A DNA stretch of 64,000 nucleotides from positions 1 through 64,000 of the forward strand of contig JBDHVC010000016.1 in the NCBI GenBank assembly GCA_039809495.1, given 5' to 3'. The position numbers and the translations under genes are program-made. Shown one piece after another: positions 37,197-46,217 of this stretch (within the stretch, counting starts at the first letter, position 1; each line of letters opens with the position of its first letter). The DNA comes from JAFLCL01 sp039809495. Its GTDB lineage: Bacteria > Myxococcota_A > Polyangia > Polyangiales > Sandaracinaceae. The notes below the pieces were generated by a model that had not been told where the DNA came from, did no database searches, and saw nothing but the letters and a program-made list of their open reading frames with translations.

Positions 37197-38287
37197 TTCC
37201 GTTTCTCGATCTCCAAGCCGCGTGTCGCGAGGTTCGTCTCGAGATCGACGAGGCGATCGCGAGAGTCGTCGGTTCCGGCTACTACATCCTCGGTACCGAG
37301 GTAGAGTCCTTCGAGGCCGAGTTCGCGGCCTACTGCGAGGCTGCCCACGGCGTCGGAGTCGCCAACGGCCTCGACGCGCTCCACCTCGCCCTCCGCGCGA
37401 TGGACGTGGGCCCTGGCGACGAGGTGATCGTTCCGTCGAACACCTACATCGCGACCTGGCTCGCCGTCAGCCACTGCGGCGCGACGCCCGTCCCCGTGGA
37501 ACCGAGCGAGGCGACGTACAATATCGATCCCGAGCGGATCGAGGCAGCCATCACCCCTCGGACCAAGGTGATCCTACCCGTCCACCTCTACGGGCAGCCC
37601 GCGGATCTCGGCCCCATCCTCGCGATCGCCCGCAAGCACGGGCTCCGCGTCCTTGAGGACGCCGCCCAGGCGCACGGCGCCCGCTACGAAGGCAAGCGCA
37701 TCGGCGGGCATGGCGATGCGGTCGCCTGGAGCTTCTACCCGGGGAAGAACCTCGGCGCCTTGGGCGACGCGGGCGCCGTCACCACGAACGACCCCGAGCT
37801 CGCCGATCGGATCCGGGTGCTCCGCAACTACGGCTCTCGGATGAAGTACGTCAACGAGGTCCAGGGCTGGAACAGCCGCCTCGACCCGATCCAGGCGGCG
37901 GTGCTTCGCGTGAAGCTCGCGCACCTCGACGCGTGGAACGCTCGTCGCGCTGAGATCGCCGTCGAGTACCGGGAGGCGCTTCGCAACACCCCGATCACGC
38001 TCCCGGCCGTGGCCTCGGATGCGGAGCCGGTCTGGCACCTCTTCGTCATCCGCCACGCGGAGCGCGATCGTCTTCAAGCTCGCCTCACGGAGGCTGGGAT
38101 CACGACGCTCATCCACTATCCCATTCCCCCGCACGAGCAGGCCGCCTACGCTAGCGCTGGCTACGCGCGAGATGCGTTCCCGCTCGCGTCCCGCATCGCG
38201 CGGGAGTGCTTGAGCCTGCCGATTGGGCCGCAACAGCCGTCGTCGGCGACCCACGCGGTGATCGACGCCGTGCGCGCGTTGGCCTGA
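37193..38287 (+). CDS. fdtB: DegT/DnrJ/EryC1 sugar 3-aminotransferase (FdtB-like)
   Basis: A 364-residue PLP enzyme of the sugar aminotransferase family. It starts MIPFLDLQA; the PLP lysine is Lys185 in SFYPGKNLGALGDAGA; EDAAQAHGARY contacts PLP; GWNSRLDPIQAAVL and a C-terminal HYPIPPHEQ are typical of FdtB/QdtB. It aminates C3 of the FdtA product with glutamate as donor. ATG 37193 overlaps the upstream stop (ATGA) and starts at the conserved N-terminus; ATG 37184 would add three residues. G+C returns to the normal high level within this gene. Confidence 0.9.
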   Translation: MIPFLDLQAACREVRLEIDEAIARVVGSGYYILGTEVESFEAEFAAYCEAAHGVGVANGLDALHLALRAMDVGPGDEVIVPSNTYIATWLAVSHCGATPVPVEPSEATYNIDPERIEAAITPRTKVILPVHLYGQPADLGPILAIARKHGLRVLEDAAQAHGARYEGKRIGGHGDAVAWSFYPGKNLGALGDAGAVTTNDPELADRIRVLRNYGSRMKYVNEVQGWNSRLDPIQAAVLRVKLAHLDAWNARRAEIAVEYREALRNTPITLPAVASDAEPVWHLFVIRHAERDRLQARLTEAGITTLIHYPIPPHEQAAYASAGYARDAFPLASRIARECLSLPIGPQQPSSATHAVIDAVRALA

Positions 38288-38298
38288 CTTGTTCCGAC

Positions 38299-39813
38299 AT
38301 GGCAGAAGGCAACTCCTACCGACAGATCCTCCGATCCACCTCCATCATCGGCGGTGCGTCGGTGATCAACGTCGTCGTGGGGCTTGTCCGGATGAAGGCG
38401 GCCGCGCTCCTGCTCGGCCCGACAGGCGTCGGGCTCATCGGGCTCATGAACAACCTCCTCACCACCGCGAGCGGTGTCGCCGGGCTCGGCGTCGGCACCG
38501 TCGGCACGCGGCAGATCGCGGAGGCTGCGGGTCACGAAGACCCCGCGCGCGCCTGGCAGGTGCGACGAGCCCTGTTCTGGCTGACGCTCGTGCTCGCCCT
38601 CGCGGGCGGCGTCGCCGTCTGGCTCTCGCGTGAGCTCCTCGCGAGGAGGATCCTCGGTGGCGAGGTCGGCGCGGACGCGGTCGGCCTCCTCGCCATCGGC
38701 GTCGCAGTGAGCGTCGCGGCGCCGTCGCAGACGGCGCTGCTGAACGGCCTGCGCCGGATCGGCGATCTCGCCCGCGTGACCGTCGGCTCGGCCCTCTTGT
38801 CCACCCTCGGCGGCCTCGCCGCGCTCTGGCTCTGGGGCGAGCGTGGCATCGTCGCGTTCGTGTTGGCCGGGCCGATCGCGACCTTCCTCCTGGGCCACGT
38901 CTACGTTCGGCGCCTCCCTCGCGTCGAGGGCTCGAGCGCCTCGCTCGGCGCCCTCGCGCCCGAGTGGAGCCTCATGGTGCGCCTCGGCTTCGCCTTCATG
39001 GTCGCGAGCTTCGCCGGCACCGCCGGGCAGCTCGCGGTTCAAACGCTCGTCCAGGAGCGGCTCGGCGGCGAGGGGCTGGGCCTCTTCCAGGCTGCGTGGA
39101 TGATCTCGATGACCTACATCGGCTTCGTCCTCGGCGCGATGGGCACCGACTACTACCCGCGCCTCACCGCGGTGATCCACGACGCCGAGGCGACCAACCG
39201 CCTCGTGAACGAGCAGACCGAGGTGGCGCTGCTCCTCGCCGCCCCGGCCCTCATCGCGATGATGGCGCTCGCGCCGTGGGTGCTCCGCGTGCTCTATTCC
39301 GACGAGTTCCTTGGCGCTGCTGAGACGCTCCGCTGGCAGGTAGCCGGTGATGTTATCAAAATTCTGAGTTGGCCACTCGGCTTCATCCTTCTCGCAGCGG
39401 GCGACGGGAAAAGCTTCATGGTTAGCCAATGGCTAGCAATCGTCGCATTTTATGGGGCCACTTGGTCTCTTCTGCCGTACCTGGCGCTTGGCGCTACGGG
39501 TGTGGCGTTTCTCGGGATGTATGTCCTCCTCCTCGTGATCGTTCGAGCTTATGCTACCTATCGGTTTGGGTTCGAATGGACGAGCCACGTCGCCATTCTC
39601 GCCTTCGCGCTCCTCGCGAGCGCGCTCGCGATCCACGGGGTCGCCCTCGTCGCGGAGCCTCTTGCTGCGGTCGTGGGCCTCCTCCTCGCGGTCGCGTTCG
39701 GGCTCTACGCGCTCGTCCGCCTCGCGAGTCTTGGCGACCTGCGAGGGCCCATGGCGAAGCTCTCGAGAATCGTGCCCGCTCTGAAGAGCGGTCGAGGATC
39801 ACCCCGTGAGTAA
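38299..39813 (+). CDS. O-antigen/polysaccharide flippase, Wzx type
   Basis: A 504-residue integral membrane protein with about 12 helices. The N-terminus SYRQILRSTSIIGGASVINVVVGLVRMKAAALLLGPTGVG is close to WzxE-type flippases (the S-x-x-x-G-x-x-x-x-x-x-x-G-x-x-R pattern, then L-G-P-x-G-V-G). It would turn lipid-linked repeat units across the inner membrane for the polymerase at 44023. A patch of about 230 bp (39335-39570, residues 346-424) has much lower G+C and different codon choice from both ends of the gene. The end overlaps the next gene by eight bases. Confidence 0.85.
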   Translation: MAEGNSYRQILRSTSIIGGASVINVVVGLVRMKAAALLLGPTGVGLIGLMNNLLTTASGVAGLGVGTVGTRQIAEAAGHEDPARAWQVRRALFWLTLVLALAGGVAVWLSRELLARRILGGEVGADAVGLLAIGVAVSVAAPSQTALLNGLRRIGDLARVTVGSALLSTLGGLAALWLWGERGIVAFVLAGPIATFLLGHVYVRRLPRVEGSSASLGALAPEWSLMVRLGFAFMVASFAGTAGQLAVQTLVQERLGGEGLGLFQAAWMISMTYIGFVLGAMGTDYYPRLTAVIHDAEATNRLVNEQTEVALLLAAPALIAMMALAPWVLRVLYSDEFLGAAETLRWQVAGDVIKILSWPLGFILLAAGDGKSFMVSQWLAIVAFYGATWSLLPYLALGATGVAFLGMYVLLLVIVRAYATYRFGFEWTSHVAILAFALLASALAIHGVALVAEPLAAVVGLLLAVAFGLYALVRLASLGDLRGPMAKLSRIVPALKSGRGSPRE

Positions 39814-40762
39814 CGCACGACCCCTCGTCACCTTCGCGCTGTTCACCTACAACCACGAGCGCTTCGTCGCCGACGCGATGCGCGCCGCCCTCGCGCAGGA
39901 CTACCACCCGCTCGAGATCATCGTCTCGGACGACGCCTCACCGGACGGCACCTGGCGCGTGATCGAGGAGATCGCCGCCAGTTACCGTGGGCCACATGAG
40001 CTGCGGATCGTCCGCAATCCCGTCAACCTCGGGATCGGCCCACACGTCTCGAAAGTGGGTCGCGAGGCACGAGGCGAGCTGGTCGTCCTCGCGGCGGGCG
40101 ATGATATCTCCTCACCCTCTCGTACGACGAAGCTGGTCGAAGCCTGGATCGCGAACGAGCGACCCGATGGGGCGCTCCACAGCGCGGCGCGGGAGCGTCG
40201 CGGTGACGCCAAGAGGGGGAAGGTCCGTCGAGGGCTCGCTGCCGATCCGACCCGCACGACGCTCGACTTCTACGTCCGAAACGGGTTTCGCGCCATCATC
40301 CATGGCGCGACGGGAGCGTACACCAAGAGCCTCTTCACCAGCTTCCCGCCGCTCGACGCGGACTACGAGGATGGCATGCTCACGTTTCGGGCGCTTCTCT
40401 TGGGACGCCTCATGTACGTCGACGCACCGCTCGTCGAGTATCGGGTGGGAGAGCACAACATCAGCCGCTCCCTGAAGCGGAGAGAGCCAGAGAGGATCGC
40501 CAATTGGTTCGACACGATGCAGCGGCAGATGGACGCGATGATGCGCGACTACCTCGATCACCAGCGTCGGATCGGTCGGCCAGCCTCGTCCTCGGTGCTC
40601 GATCAATTGCTCGCGACCCGACGCGTGTACGAGAGGGGGCGTGGCCTCGCGAGCCCACGCTATCGCGACGTCGCCGCTGCGATGTTGGCCTACCCACGGC
40701 ACACCTCGCTCGCCCGCTGGGCCAACTTCTACCTCCACTTCTTTGGGCTCCTGGCAGGCTGA
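39806..40762 (+). CDS. Glycosyltransferase family 2
   Basis: A 318-residue GT-A enzyme. LVTFALFTYNHERFV begins the nucleotide-binding fold; SDDASPDGT is the first acidic motif and LVVLAAGDDISS contains the DxD-equivalent metal site. YEDGMLTFRALLLG and the short YRVGEHNISRS occur where GT2 enzymes bind acceptor. It likely adds one sugar of the repeat unit on undecaprenyl phosphate at the inner face. The start is GTG 39806, overlapping the flippase end. Linkage and donor are unknown. Confidence 0.85.
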   Translation: MSNARPLVTFALFTYNHERFVADAMRAALAQDYHPLEIIVSDDASPDGTWRVIEEIAASYRGPHELRIVRNPVNLGIGPHVSKVGREARGELVVLAAGDDISSPSRTTKLVEAWIANERPDGALHSAARERRGDAKRGKVRRGLAADPTRTTLDFYVRNGFRAIIHGATGAYTKSLFTSFPPLDADYEDGMLTFRALLLGRLMYVDAPLVEYRVGEHNISRSLKRREPERIANWFDTMQRQMDAMMRDYLDHQRRIGRPASSSVLDQLLATRRVYERGRGLASPRYRDVAAAMLAYPRHTSLARWANFYLHFFGLLAG

Positions 40763-40825
40763 TGGTCTCGCCCTCACGAAACGCAGCGGATCGACGACTC
40801 GCCACGACCCTCCCGGACTGAGATC

Positions 40826-42013
40826 ATGCGTATCGTCCATGTCATCAGCGGGCTGAGCACCGGCGGTGCGGAGATGATGCTCTTCAAGCTCCTCTCGCGC
40901 ATGGATCGAGGGCGCTTCGAGTCGACCGTCGTCTCGCTCACCGACGAGGGCGAGATGGGCCCGCGGATCGCGGCGCTCGGCGTGAAGGTCGTCACCGCCG
41001 AGCTGCGCCGCGGAGCGCTACCGACGCCCGCGGAGCTCCGGCACCTGCGAGGGATCGTGGCGCGCGAGCGGCCTCACGTCGTCCAGACGTGGATGCACCA
41101 CGCCGATCTCCTCGGGGGGGTGGTCGCGAGAAGTGTCGGGGGCGTCGCGGTCGTGTGGGGGCTGCGCAACAGCATGACCGACCTCCCCACGATCGGCGCG
41201 TCGAGGTACGCGGTGGTGCGGGCGTGCGCGGCGCTCTCGAGGGTCGTCCCGGATCGGATCGTGTCGTGCTCCGCGCGAGGGAGAGCGGCGCACGTGCGCC
41301 TGGGCTACGACGCCCGCCGGATCGACGTGATCCCGAACGGCTTCGATCTGTCTCAGTTTCGGCCCGACGAGGCGGCGAGTGGGGCCGTGCGCGCCGAGCT
41401 CGGGCTGGCGCCCGGGAGCCTCCTCGTCGGCGCCGTGGGTCGGTATCACCCCCTCAAGAACTACCTCGGGCTGCTCGACGCTGCCCGAGCGGTGCAGCGC
41501 TCGATGAGCGACGTCCACTTCGTCCTCGTCGGGGCCGAGGTGGACTGGGAGAACGCGGAGCTCTCGGCGCGCGTTCGTGCGCTCGGCCTCGAGGGGCGGG
41601 TCCAGCTCCTCGGGCGGCGAACGGACATCCCGAGGGTGATGGCGGCGTTCGACGTGTTCGTGCTCTCCTCCGACTCGGAGGGGTTCCCCAACGTCGTCGG
41701 CGAGGCCATGGCCTCGGGGGTCCCGTGCGTCGTGACGGACGCGGGCGACTCGGCCGACATCGTGGGCGACACCGGCCGCGTCGTCCCCGTCGGTGACATG
41801 ACCGGGCTCGCGATCGAGCTCTCGGCGGTGCTCGCGCTGCCCGAGGCGGAGCGCAGGGCGCTCGGGATGCGAGCCCTCGAGCGCGTCCGAGCGCGCTACG
41901 AGATTGGCGCCGTGGTCCGAGCGTACGAGCGGCTCTACGAGGAGCTCGCGCGCGACCGAAGCGCCGCGCGCGAACGCGGAGGGCGCCGTCGCCTCCGAGG
42001 CTGGCTGGGCTGA
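40826..42013 (+). CDS. Glycosyltransferase family 4
   Basis: A 395-residue GT-B enzyme. The acceptor half starts RIVHVISGLSTGGAEMML, whose GGAE motif is typical of retaining family 4 transferases; the donor half has VIPNGFDLSQF, GRYHPLKNY and the E-x7-E motif in SDSEGFPNVVGEAMASG. It follows the GT2 gene after 63 bp and is probably the second transferase of the repeat unit. A basic, Arg-rich C-terminal tail may bind the membrane. Confidence 0.9.
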   Translation: MRIVHVISGLSTGGAEMMLFKLLSRMDRGRFESTVVSLTDEGEMGPRIAALGVKVVTAELRRGALPTPAELRHLRGIVARERPHVVQTWMHHADLLGGVVARSVGGVAVVWGLRNSMTDLPTIGASRYAVVRACAALSRVVPDRIVSCSARGRAAHVRLGYDARRIDVIPNGFDLSQFRPDEAASGAVRAELGLAPGSLLVGAVGRYHPLKNYLGLLDAARAVQRSMSDVHFVLVGAEVDWENAELSARVRALGLEGRVQLLGRRTDIPRVMAAFDVFVLSSDSEGFPNVVGEAMASGVPCVVTDAGDSADIVGDTGRVVPVGDMTGLAIELSAVLALPEAERRALGMRALERVRARYEIGAVVRAYERLYEELARDRSAARERGGRRRLRGWLG

Positions 42014-42073
42014 GGCGCCGCGAGGAAGATCGTCGTCTTGGGGTAGCCTCGGCCACCCCCTGGAGCTGAGACC

Positions 42074-44023
42074 ATGTGTGGCTTAGTGGGAAGTCTCGGA
42101 GGTCGGGCAGATCAGCAGGAGCTCGCGTCACGCGCGTCGGCGATGGCCGATCGCATCCGGCATCGCGGGCCCGATGACGAGGGCGTCTGGGTCGACGCCG
42201 AGGCGGGCGTCGCCCTCGGGCACCGCCGGCTCTCGATCCTCGACCTGTCCCCCGCGGGTCATCAGCCGATGCTCTCGGCGAGCGGGCGCTGGGTCGTCGC
42301 CTACAACGGAGAGCTCTACAACCACCTCGCGCTGCGGCGCGAGCTCGAGGGGCGGAGCGGCGGGCTCGCGTGGCGGGGGACGTCGGACACGGAGACGCTG
42401 CTCGCCGCGGTCGAGGCGTGGGGCGTGGAGGGCGCGCTCAGCCGGAGCGTCGGGATGTTCGCGATCGCCCTCTGGGACCGCGAGGGGCGCGAGCTCTGGC
42501 TGGCTCGCGATCGGATGGGCGAGAAGCCGCTCTACTACGGCTTTCAGGGCGAGGCGCTCCTCTTCGGCTCCGACCTGAGCGCGCTCCGCGCGCACCCCGC
42601 GTTCCGAGGCGAGCTCGATCGCGACGCGCTCGCCCTCTATCTCCGGCTCAACTACGTGCCGGAGCCGTACTCGATCTACCGCGGCATCCGGAAGCTCGAG
42701 CCAGGGACCTACGTGAGGGTGAGCGCGGAGCGTCCCGCGCTCGAGCCGAGGGCCTACTGGTCGCTTCGCGACGCGGTCGAGCGCGGAGAGAAGGAGCCCT
42801 ATCGCGGAGACGACGCGCGCGCCGTGGATGAGCTCGAGGCGCTCCTCGGCGACGCGGTCGCGGGGCAGATGCTCTCGGACGTGCCCATCGGCGCGCTCCT
42901 CTCGGGGGGCATCGACTCCTCCCTGACGACGGCGCTGATGCAGACACGCAGCGCTCGGCCCATCCGGACGTTCACGATCGGCTTCGAGGAAAAGGCCTAC
43001 GACGAGGCGGACCACGCGCGCGCGGTCGCGCGGCACCTCGGGACGGATCACACGGAATTGCGGCTCTCCCCGCGAGAGGCCCTCGAGATCATCCCGCGGC
43101 TGCCGGCGATCTACAGCGAGCCCTTCGGCGACTCGTCCCAATTGCCGACGTTCCTCGTGATGCGGCTCGCGCGCGAGCACGTCACCGTCGCGCTCTCGGG
43201 AGATGGAGGAGACGAGCTGTTCGGCGGCTACAACCGCTACTTCCTCGGGCGTCGTGCGTGGCGCGCGCTCCGGTGGATCCCGACGCCCGGGCGTCGCATG
43301 ATCGGCTCGGCCTTGACGGCGATCCCCTCGGACGCGCTCAACCGCGTGCTCCGCGCGCCGGGCGCCTGGGCGGGCGTGGCGCTCCCGGGTGACAAGCTGC
43401 ACAAGATCGGCACGCGCCTGCGCGGGCTCAGGGACCTCGACGACCTCTACGTCTCGATGGTCACCGAGTGGGCCGGGACGAGCCGGATCGTGCGCGGCGC
43501 GGCGACGCCGAGGAGCCTCCTCGACGAGCGCTTCCGTTGGCCTCGCACCGCCGAACCCGTCGCTCGGATGATGGCGCTCGACGGCGTCACCTACCTCCCC
43601 GGCGACATCCTCGTGAAGGTGGATCGCGCGGCGATGGCCGTCTCGCTCGAGACGCGCGCGCCCTTCCTCGACCACCGCGTCGTCGAATTCGCCTGGCGGC
43701 TCCCGATGGAGAAGAAGCTCCGCGACGGACGCGGCAAGTGGATCCTGCGCCAGGTGCTCGATCGGCACGTCCCGCGCGCGCTCGTCGAGCGCCCGAAGAT
43801 GGGCTTCGGCGTCCCGCTCGAGGCGTGGCTCCGGGGCACCCTTCGAGCGTGGGGGGAGGAGCTCCTCTCCGAGGAGCGGCTCGAGCGGGAGGGCTACCTC
43901 GACCCCAAGCCCATCCGCGACGCTTGGGAGCGGCACCAGCGCGGCGAGGCGTCCCTGTCCGCGCGCCTCTGGTCCGTCCTCATGTTCCAGGCCTGGCTCG
44001 AGGCGACCCGAGCGAGCGGCTGA
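42074..44023 (+). CDS. asnB: Asparagine-synthase-like glutamine amidotransferase
   Basis: A 649-residue AsnB family protein. The N-terminal class II glutaminase has the nucleophile Cys2 (MCGLVGSL), RHRGPDDEG, HRRLSILDLSPAGHQP and YNGELYN. The synthetase domain has the PP-loop SGGIDSS (277-283), GDGGDELFGGYNRYF and RAPFLDHRVVEFA. It could make free asparagine, but in polysaccharide loci with uronic acid genes, AsnB-like proteins (for example WbpS in Pseudomonas O6) amidate the uronate. The dehydrogenase and epimerase at the start of this locus favour that role. Its stop overlaps the polymerase start by one base (TGATG). Confidence 0.9.
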   Translation: MCGLVGSLGGRADQQELASRASAMADRIRHRGPDDEGVWVDAEAGVALGHRRLSILDLSPAGHQPMLSASGRWVVAYNGELYNHLALRRELEGRSGGLAWRGTSDTETLLAAVEAWGVEGALSRSVGMFAIALWDREGRELWLARDRMGEKPLYYGFQGEALLFGSDLSALRAHPAFRGELDRDALALYLRLNYVPEPYSIYRGIRKLEPGTYVRVSAERPALEPRAYWSLRDAVERGEKEPYRGDDARAVDELEALLGDAVAGQMLSDVPIGALLSGGIDSSLTTALMQTRSARPIRTFTIGFEEKAYDEADHARAVARHLGTDHTELRLSPREALEIIPRLPAIYSEPFGDSSQLPTFLVMRLAREHVTVALSGDGGDELFGGYNRYFLGRRAWRALRWIPTPGRRMIGSALTAIPSDALNRVLRAPGAWAGVALPGDKLHKIGTRLRGLRDLDDLYVSMVTEWAGTSRIVRGAATPRSLLDERFRWPRTAEPVARMMALDGVTYLPGDILVKVDRAAMAVSLETRAPFLDHRVVEFAWRLPMEKKLRDGRGKWILRQVLDRHVPRALVERPKMGFGVPLEAWLRGTLRAWGEELLSEERLEREGYLDPKPIRDAWERHQRGEASLSARLWSVLMFQAWLEATRASG

Positions 44024-45063
44024 TGTGGCCCTATTGGCTGATGTTCGCGGTCCCCGCGGGCCGAGCCCTCATCGGTGGCCCCGAGGACGAGCGGCGAGAG
44101 GGCTGGTCCTGGCGCCTCATCGGCGTCGTGTTCGCGCTGATGATGGGCCTCCGGCACGAGGTCGGTGGCGACTGGTTCAGCTACCTCCCGCACTTCGAGG
44201 AGATCTCGAGCCTCACCTTCGACGAGGCGCTGGAATTCGGCGATCCGGGCTACTACCTCCTCAACTGGCTCGTCGCGCGAGCGGGCGGCGACATCTACGC
44301 CGTCAACCTCACCTGCGCGATCGTGCTCGTGCTCGGCACCGTGACGTTCTGCCGCCGACAGCCCGCGCCGTGGCTCGCGCTCACGGCGGCGGTCCCCTAC
44401 CTGCTGATCGTCGTCGGGATGGGCTACACGCGCCAGGCGGCGGCGCTGGGCTTCGCGCTGCTCGGGTTGGCGGCGCTCGGCGAGGGCCGGGTGCGCGCCT
44501 TCGCCTTCTGGATCGCGGTCGGCGCGACGTTCCACAAGTCGGCGGTCCTCCTCTTGCCCATCGCCGCGCTCGCCGCGAGGCGGAGCCGAGCCTGGACCGC
44601 GACCTGGGTCGGCGTCGTCACCGCGCTCCTCTACTACCTCCTCCTCGAGAAATCGACCGACACGCTCTGGGAGAACTACGTCGAGGCCGAGTACCAGTCA
44701 CAGGGCGGCATGATCCGCGTGATGATGAACGTGGTCCCCGCCACGATCCTCCTCTTCTTCCGCGAGCGGCTCGTGCCCGACGAGCGGGAGCGCCGCCTCT
44801 GGACCTGGATGTCGGTCCTCGCGCTCGTCTGCGTCCCGCTCGTGTCGCTCGCGTCGACGGCGGTCGATCGCGTCGCCCTCTACCTCATCCCGATCCAGCT
44901 CTTCGCCTTCGGTCGACTCCCCAACCTGTCGAAGAGCGACGATCTGCGGGGCAGCCTCGCTACGGGCGTCGTCGGCTTCTACGGCGTCGTCCTCTTCGTC
45001 TGGCTCAATTACGCGGCGCACGCCGAGTTCTGGCTCCCTTACCAATTCATGCCATTCGGCTGA
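44023..45063 (+). CDS. Polysaccharide polymerase, EpsG/Wzy type
   Basis: A 346-residue membrane protein with about nine to ten helices. EpsG-family marks include FALMMGLRHEVGGDWFSYLPHF (R-x-x-x-G-x-D-x-x-x-Y), FGDPGYYLLNWL, GYTRQAAALGFALLG and GATFHKSAVLLLP. EpsG/Wzy proteins join repeat units at the periplasmic face. It follows asnB with a one-base overlap. With the Wzx-type flippase it points to the Wzx/Wzy-dependent route, although no chain-length regulator or export protein is nearby. Confidence 0.85.
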   Translation: MWPYWLMFAVPAGRALIGGPEDERREGWSWRLIGVVFALMMGLRHEVGGDWFSYLPHFEEISSLTFDEALEFGDPGYYLLNWLVARAGGDIYAVNLTCAIVLVLGTVTFCRRQPAPWLALTAAVPYLLIVVGMGYTRQAAALGFALLGLAALGEGRVRAFAFWIAVGATFHKSAVLLLPIAALAARRSRAWTATWVGVVTALLYYLLLEKSTDTLWENYVEAEYQSQGGMIRVMMNVVPATILLFFRERLVPDERERRLWTWMSVLALVCVPLVSLASTAVDRVALYLIPIQLFAFGRLPNLSKSDDLRGSLATGVVGFYGVVLFVWLNYAAHAEFWLPYQFMPFG

Positions 45064-45073
45064 GGCTCGCGAA

Positions 45074-46213
45074 GTGAAGCTGATCCTCTTCGCCAACACC
45101 GACTGGTACCTCTTCAACTTCCGCCGATCGCTCGCGCTGGCGATCCGGGAAGCGGGGCACGACCTCCTGCTGATCTCGCCCGGTGGCCCCTACGGGCCGA
45201 AGCTCCGCGAGCTCGGCCTGCGGTGGGAGGCGGTGCCGATGGACCGTCGAAGCCTCGATCCGGTGCGCGAGGGGGCGTTGCTCGCGTACCTCACGCGGCT
45301 CTTTCGGCGTGAACGCCCGGACATCGTGCACGGGTTCACGATCAAGTGCGCTGTCTACGGCTCACTCGCGGCACGCGCAGCTGGAGTGCCAGGACGGGTG
45401 AACGCGGTCGCGGGGATGGGGTACGTGTTCATCAGCGACGAGCGGAAGGCGAAGATCCTGCGGCCGATCGTGCGGAGGCTGCTTCAGCAAGCGCTAGGCG
45501 GGAAGGGGGCGCGGCTCATCCTCCAGAACCCGGACGACACGCGGCTCTTCGAGGAGGCGGGGCTCGTGAAGCGGTGGCGGGTGAGGCTCATCCCCGGCTC
45601 TGGGGTCGACACGGAGCGCTTCGTGCCTGGTGAGCGAGGTGAGGAGGCTGGACGACTGCGCGTGGTCCTCCCAGCGCGGCTCCTCTGGGACAAGGGGCTC
45701 GCGGAGTACGTCGAGGCGTCGGGGATTCTGCGAGAGCGTGGGGTGGAGGCAGCGTTCCTCCTCGCGGGGACGCCCGATCCGGGGAACCCGGCGGCAGTGC
45801 CGGAGGAGGACGTCCAGCGGTGGGTGAGGGACGGACTCGTCGAGTGGCTCGGGCACGTCGATGACATGCCGGCGCTCTTCCGATCCGTCGACGTCGTCGC
45901 GCTGCCCAGCTACCGCGAGGGGTTACCGAAGGGCCTCATCGAGGCGGGAGCGAGCGGGTGCGCGCTCGTGACCACTGACGCGCCGGGCTGCCGCGAGGTC
46001 GTCACCCACGAGGTCGATGGCCTGCTCGTTCCGGTCAAGGACCCTGTCGCGCTGGCGGACGCGATCGAGCGGCTCGCGAAGGATCCGGAGCTTCGGACGC
46101 GGCTCGGGAAGGCCGCGCGAGCGAAGGTGCTCGAACGCTTCGACGAGCGGATCGTGATCGCCGAGACGTTGAAGGTGTACGAGGAGCTGGCGGCCGCGCA
46201 GCGAGGCCGCTAG
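45074..46213 (+). CDS. Glycosyltransferase family 4, PglA/CapM-like
   Basis: A 379-residue GT-B enzyme. MKLILFANTDWYLFNFRRSLA and ISPGGPYGPKLRELG resemble PglA/WbpU-like transferases that extend a lipid-linked amino sugar. HGFTIKCAVYGSLAARAAG, LIPGSGVDTERF, PARLLWDKGL and LPSYREGLPKGLIEAGASG (E-x7-E) complete the family signature. The start is GTG 45074, 10 bp after the polymerase gene, and it is the last gene of the plus-strand locus. No phosphoglycosyltransferase of the WbaP/PglC type that would act before it is in the window. Confidence 0.9.
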   Translation: MKLILFANTDWYLFNFRRSLALAIREAGHDLLLISPGGPYGPKLRELGLRWEAVPMDRRSLDPVREGALLAYLTRLFRRERPDIVHGFTIKCAVYGSLAARAAGVPGRVNAVAGMGYVFISDERKAKILRPIVRRLLQQALGGKGARLILQNPDDTRLFEEAGLVKRWRVRLIPGSGVDTERFVPGERGEEAGRLRVVLPARLLWDKGLAEYVEASGILRERGVEAAFLLAGTPDPGNPAAVPEEDVQRWVRDGLVEWLGHVDDMPALFRSVDVVALPSYREGLPKGLIEAGASGCALVTTDAPGCREVVTHEVDGLLVPVKDPVALADAIERLAKDPELRTRLGKAARAKVLERFDERIVIAETLKVYEELAAAQRGR

Positions 46214-46217
46214 CCCC

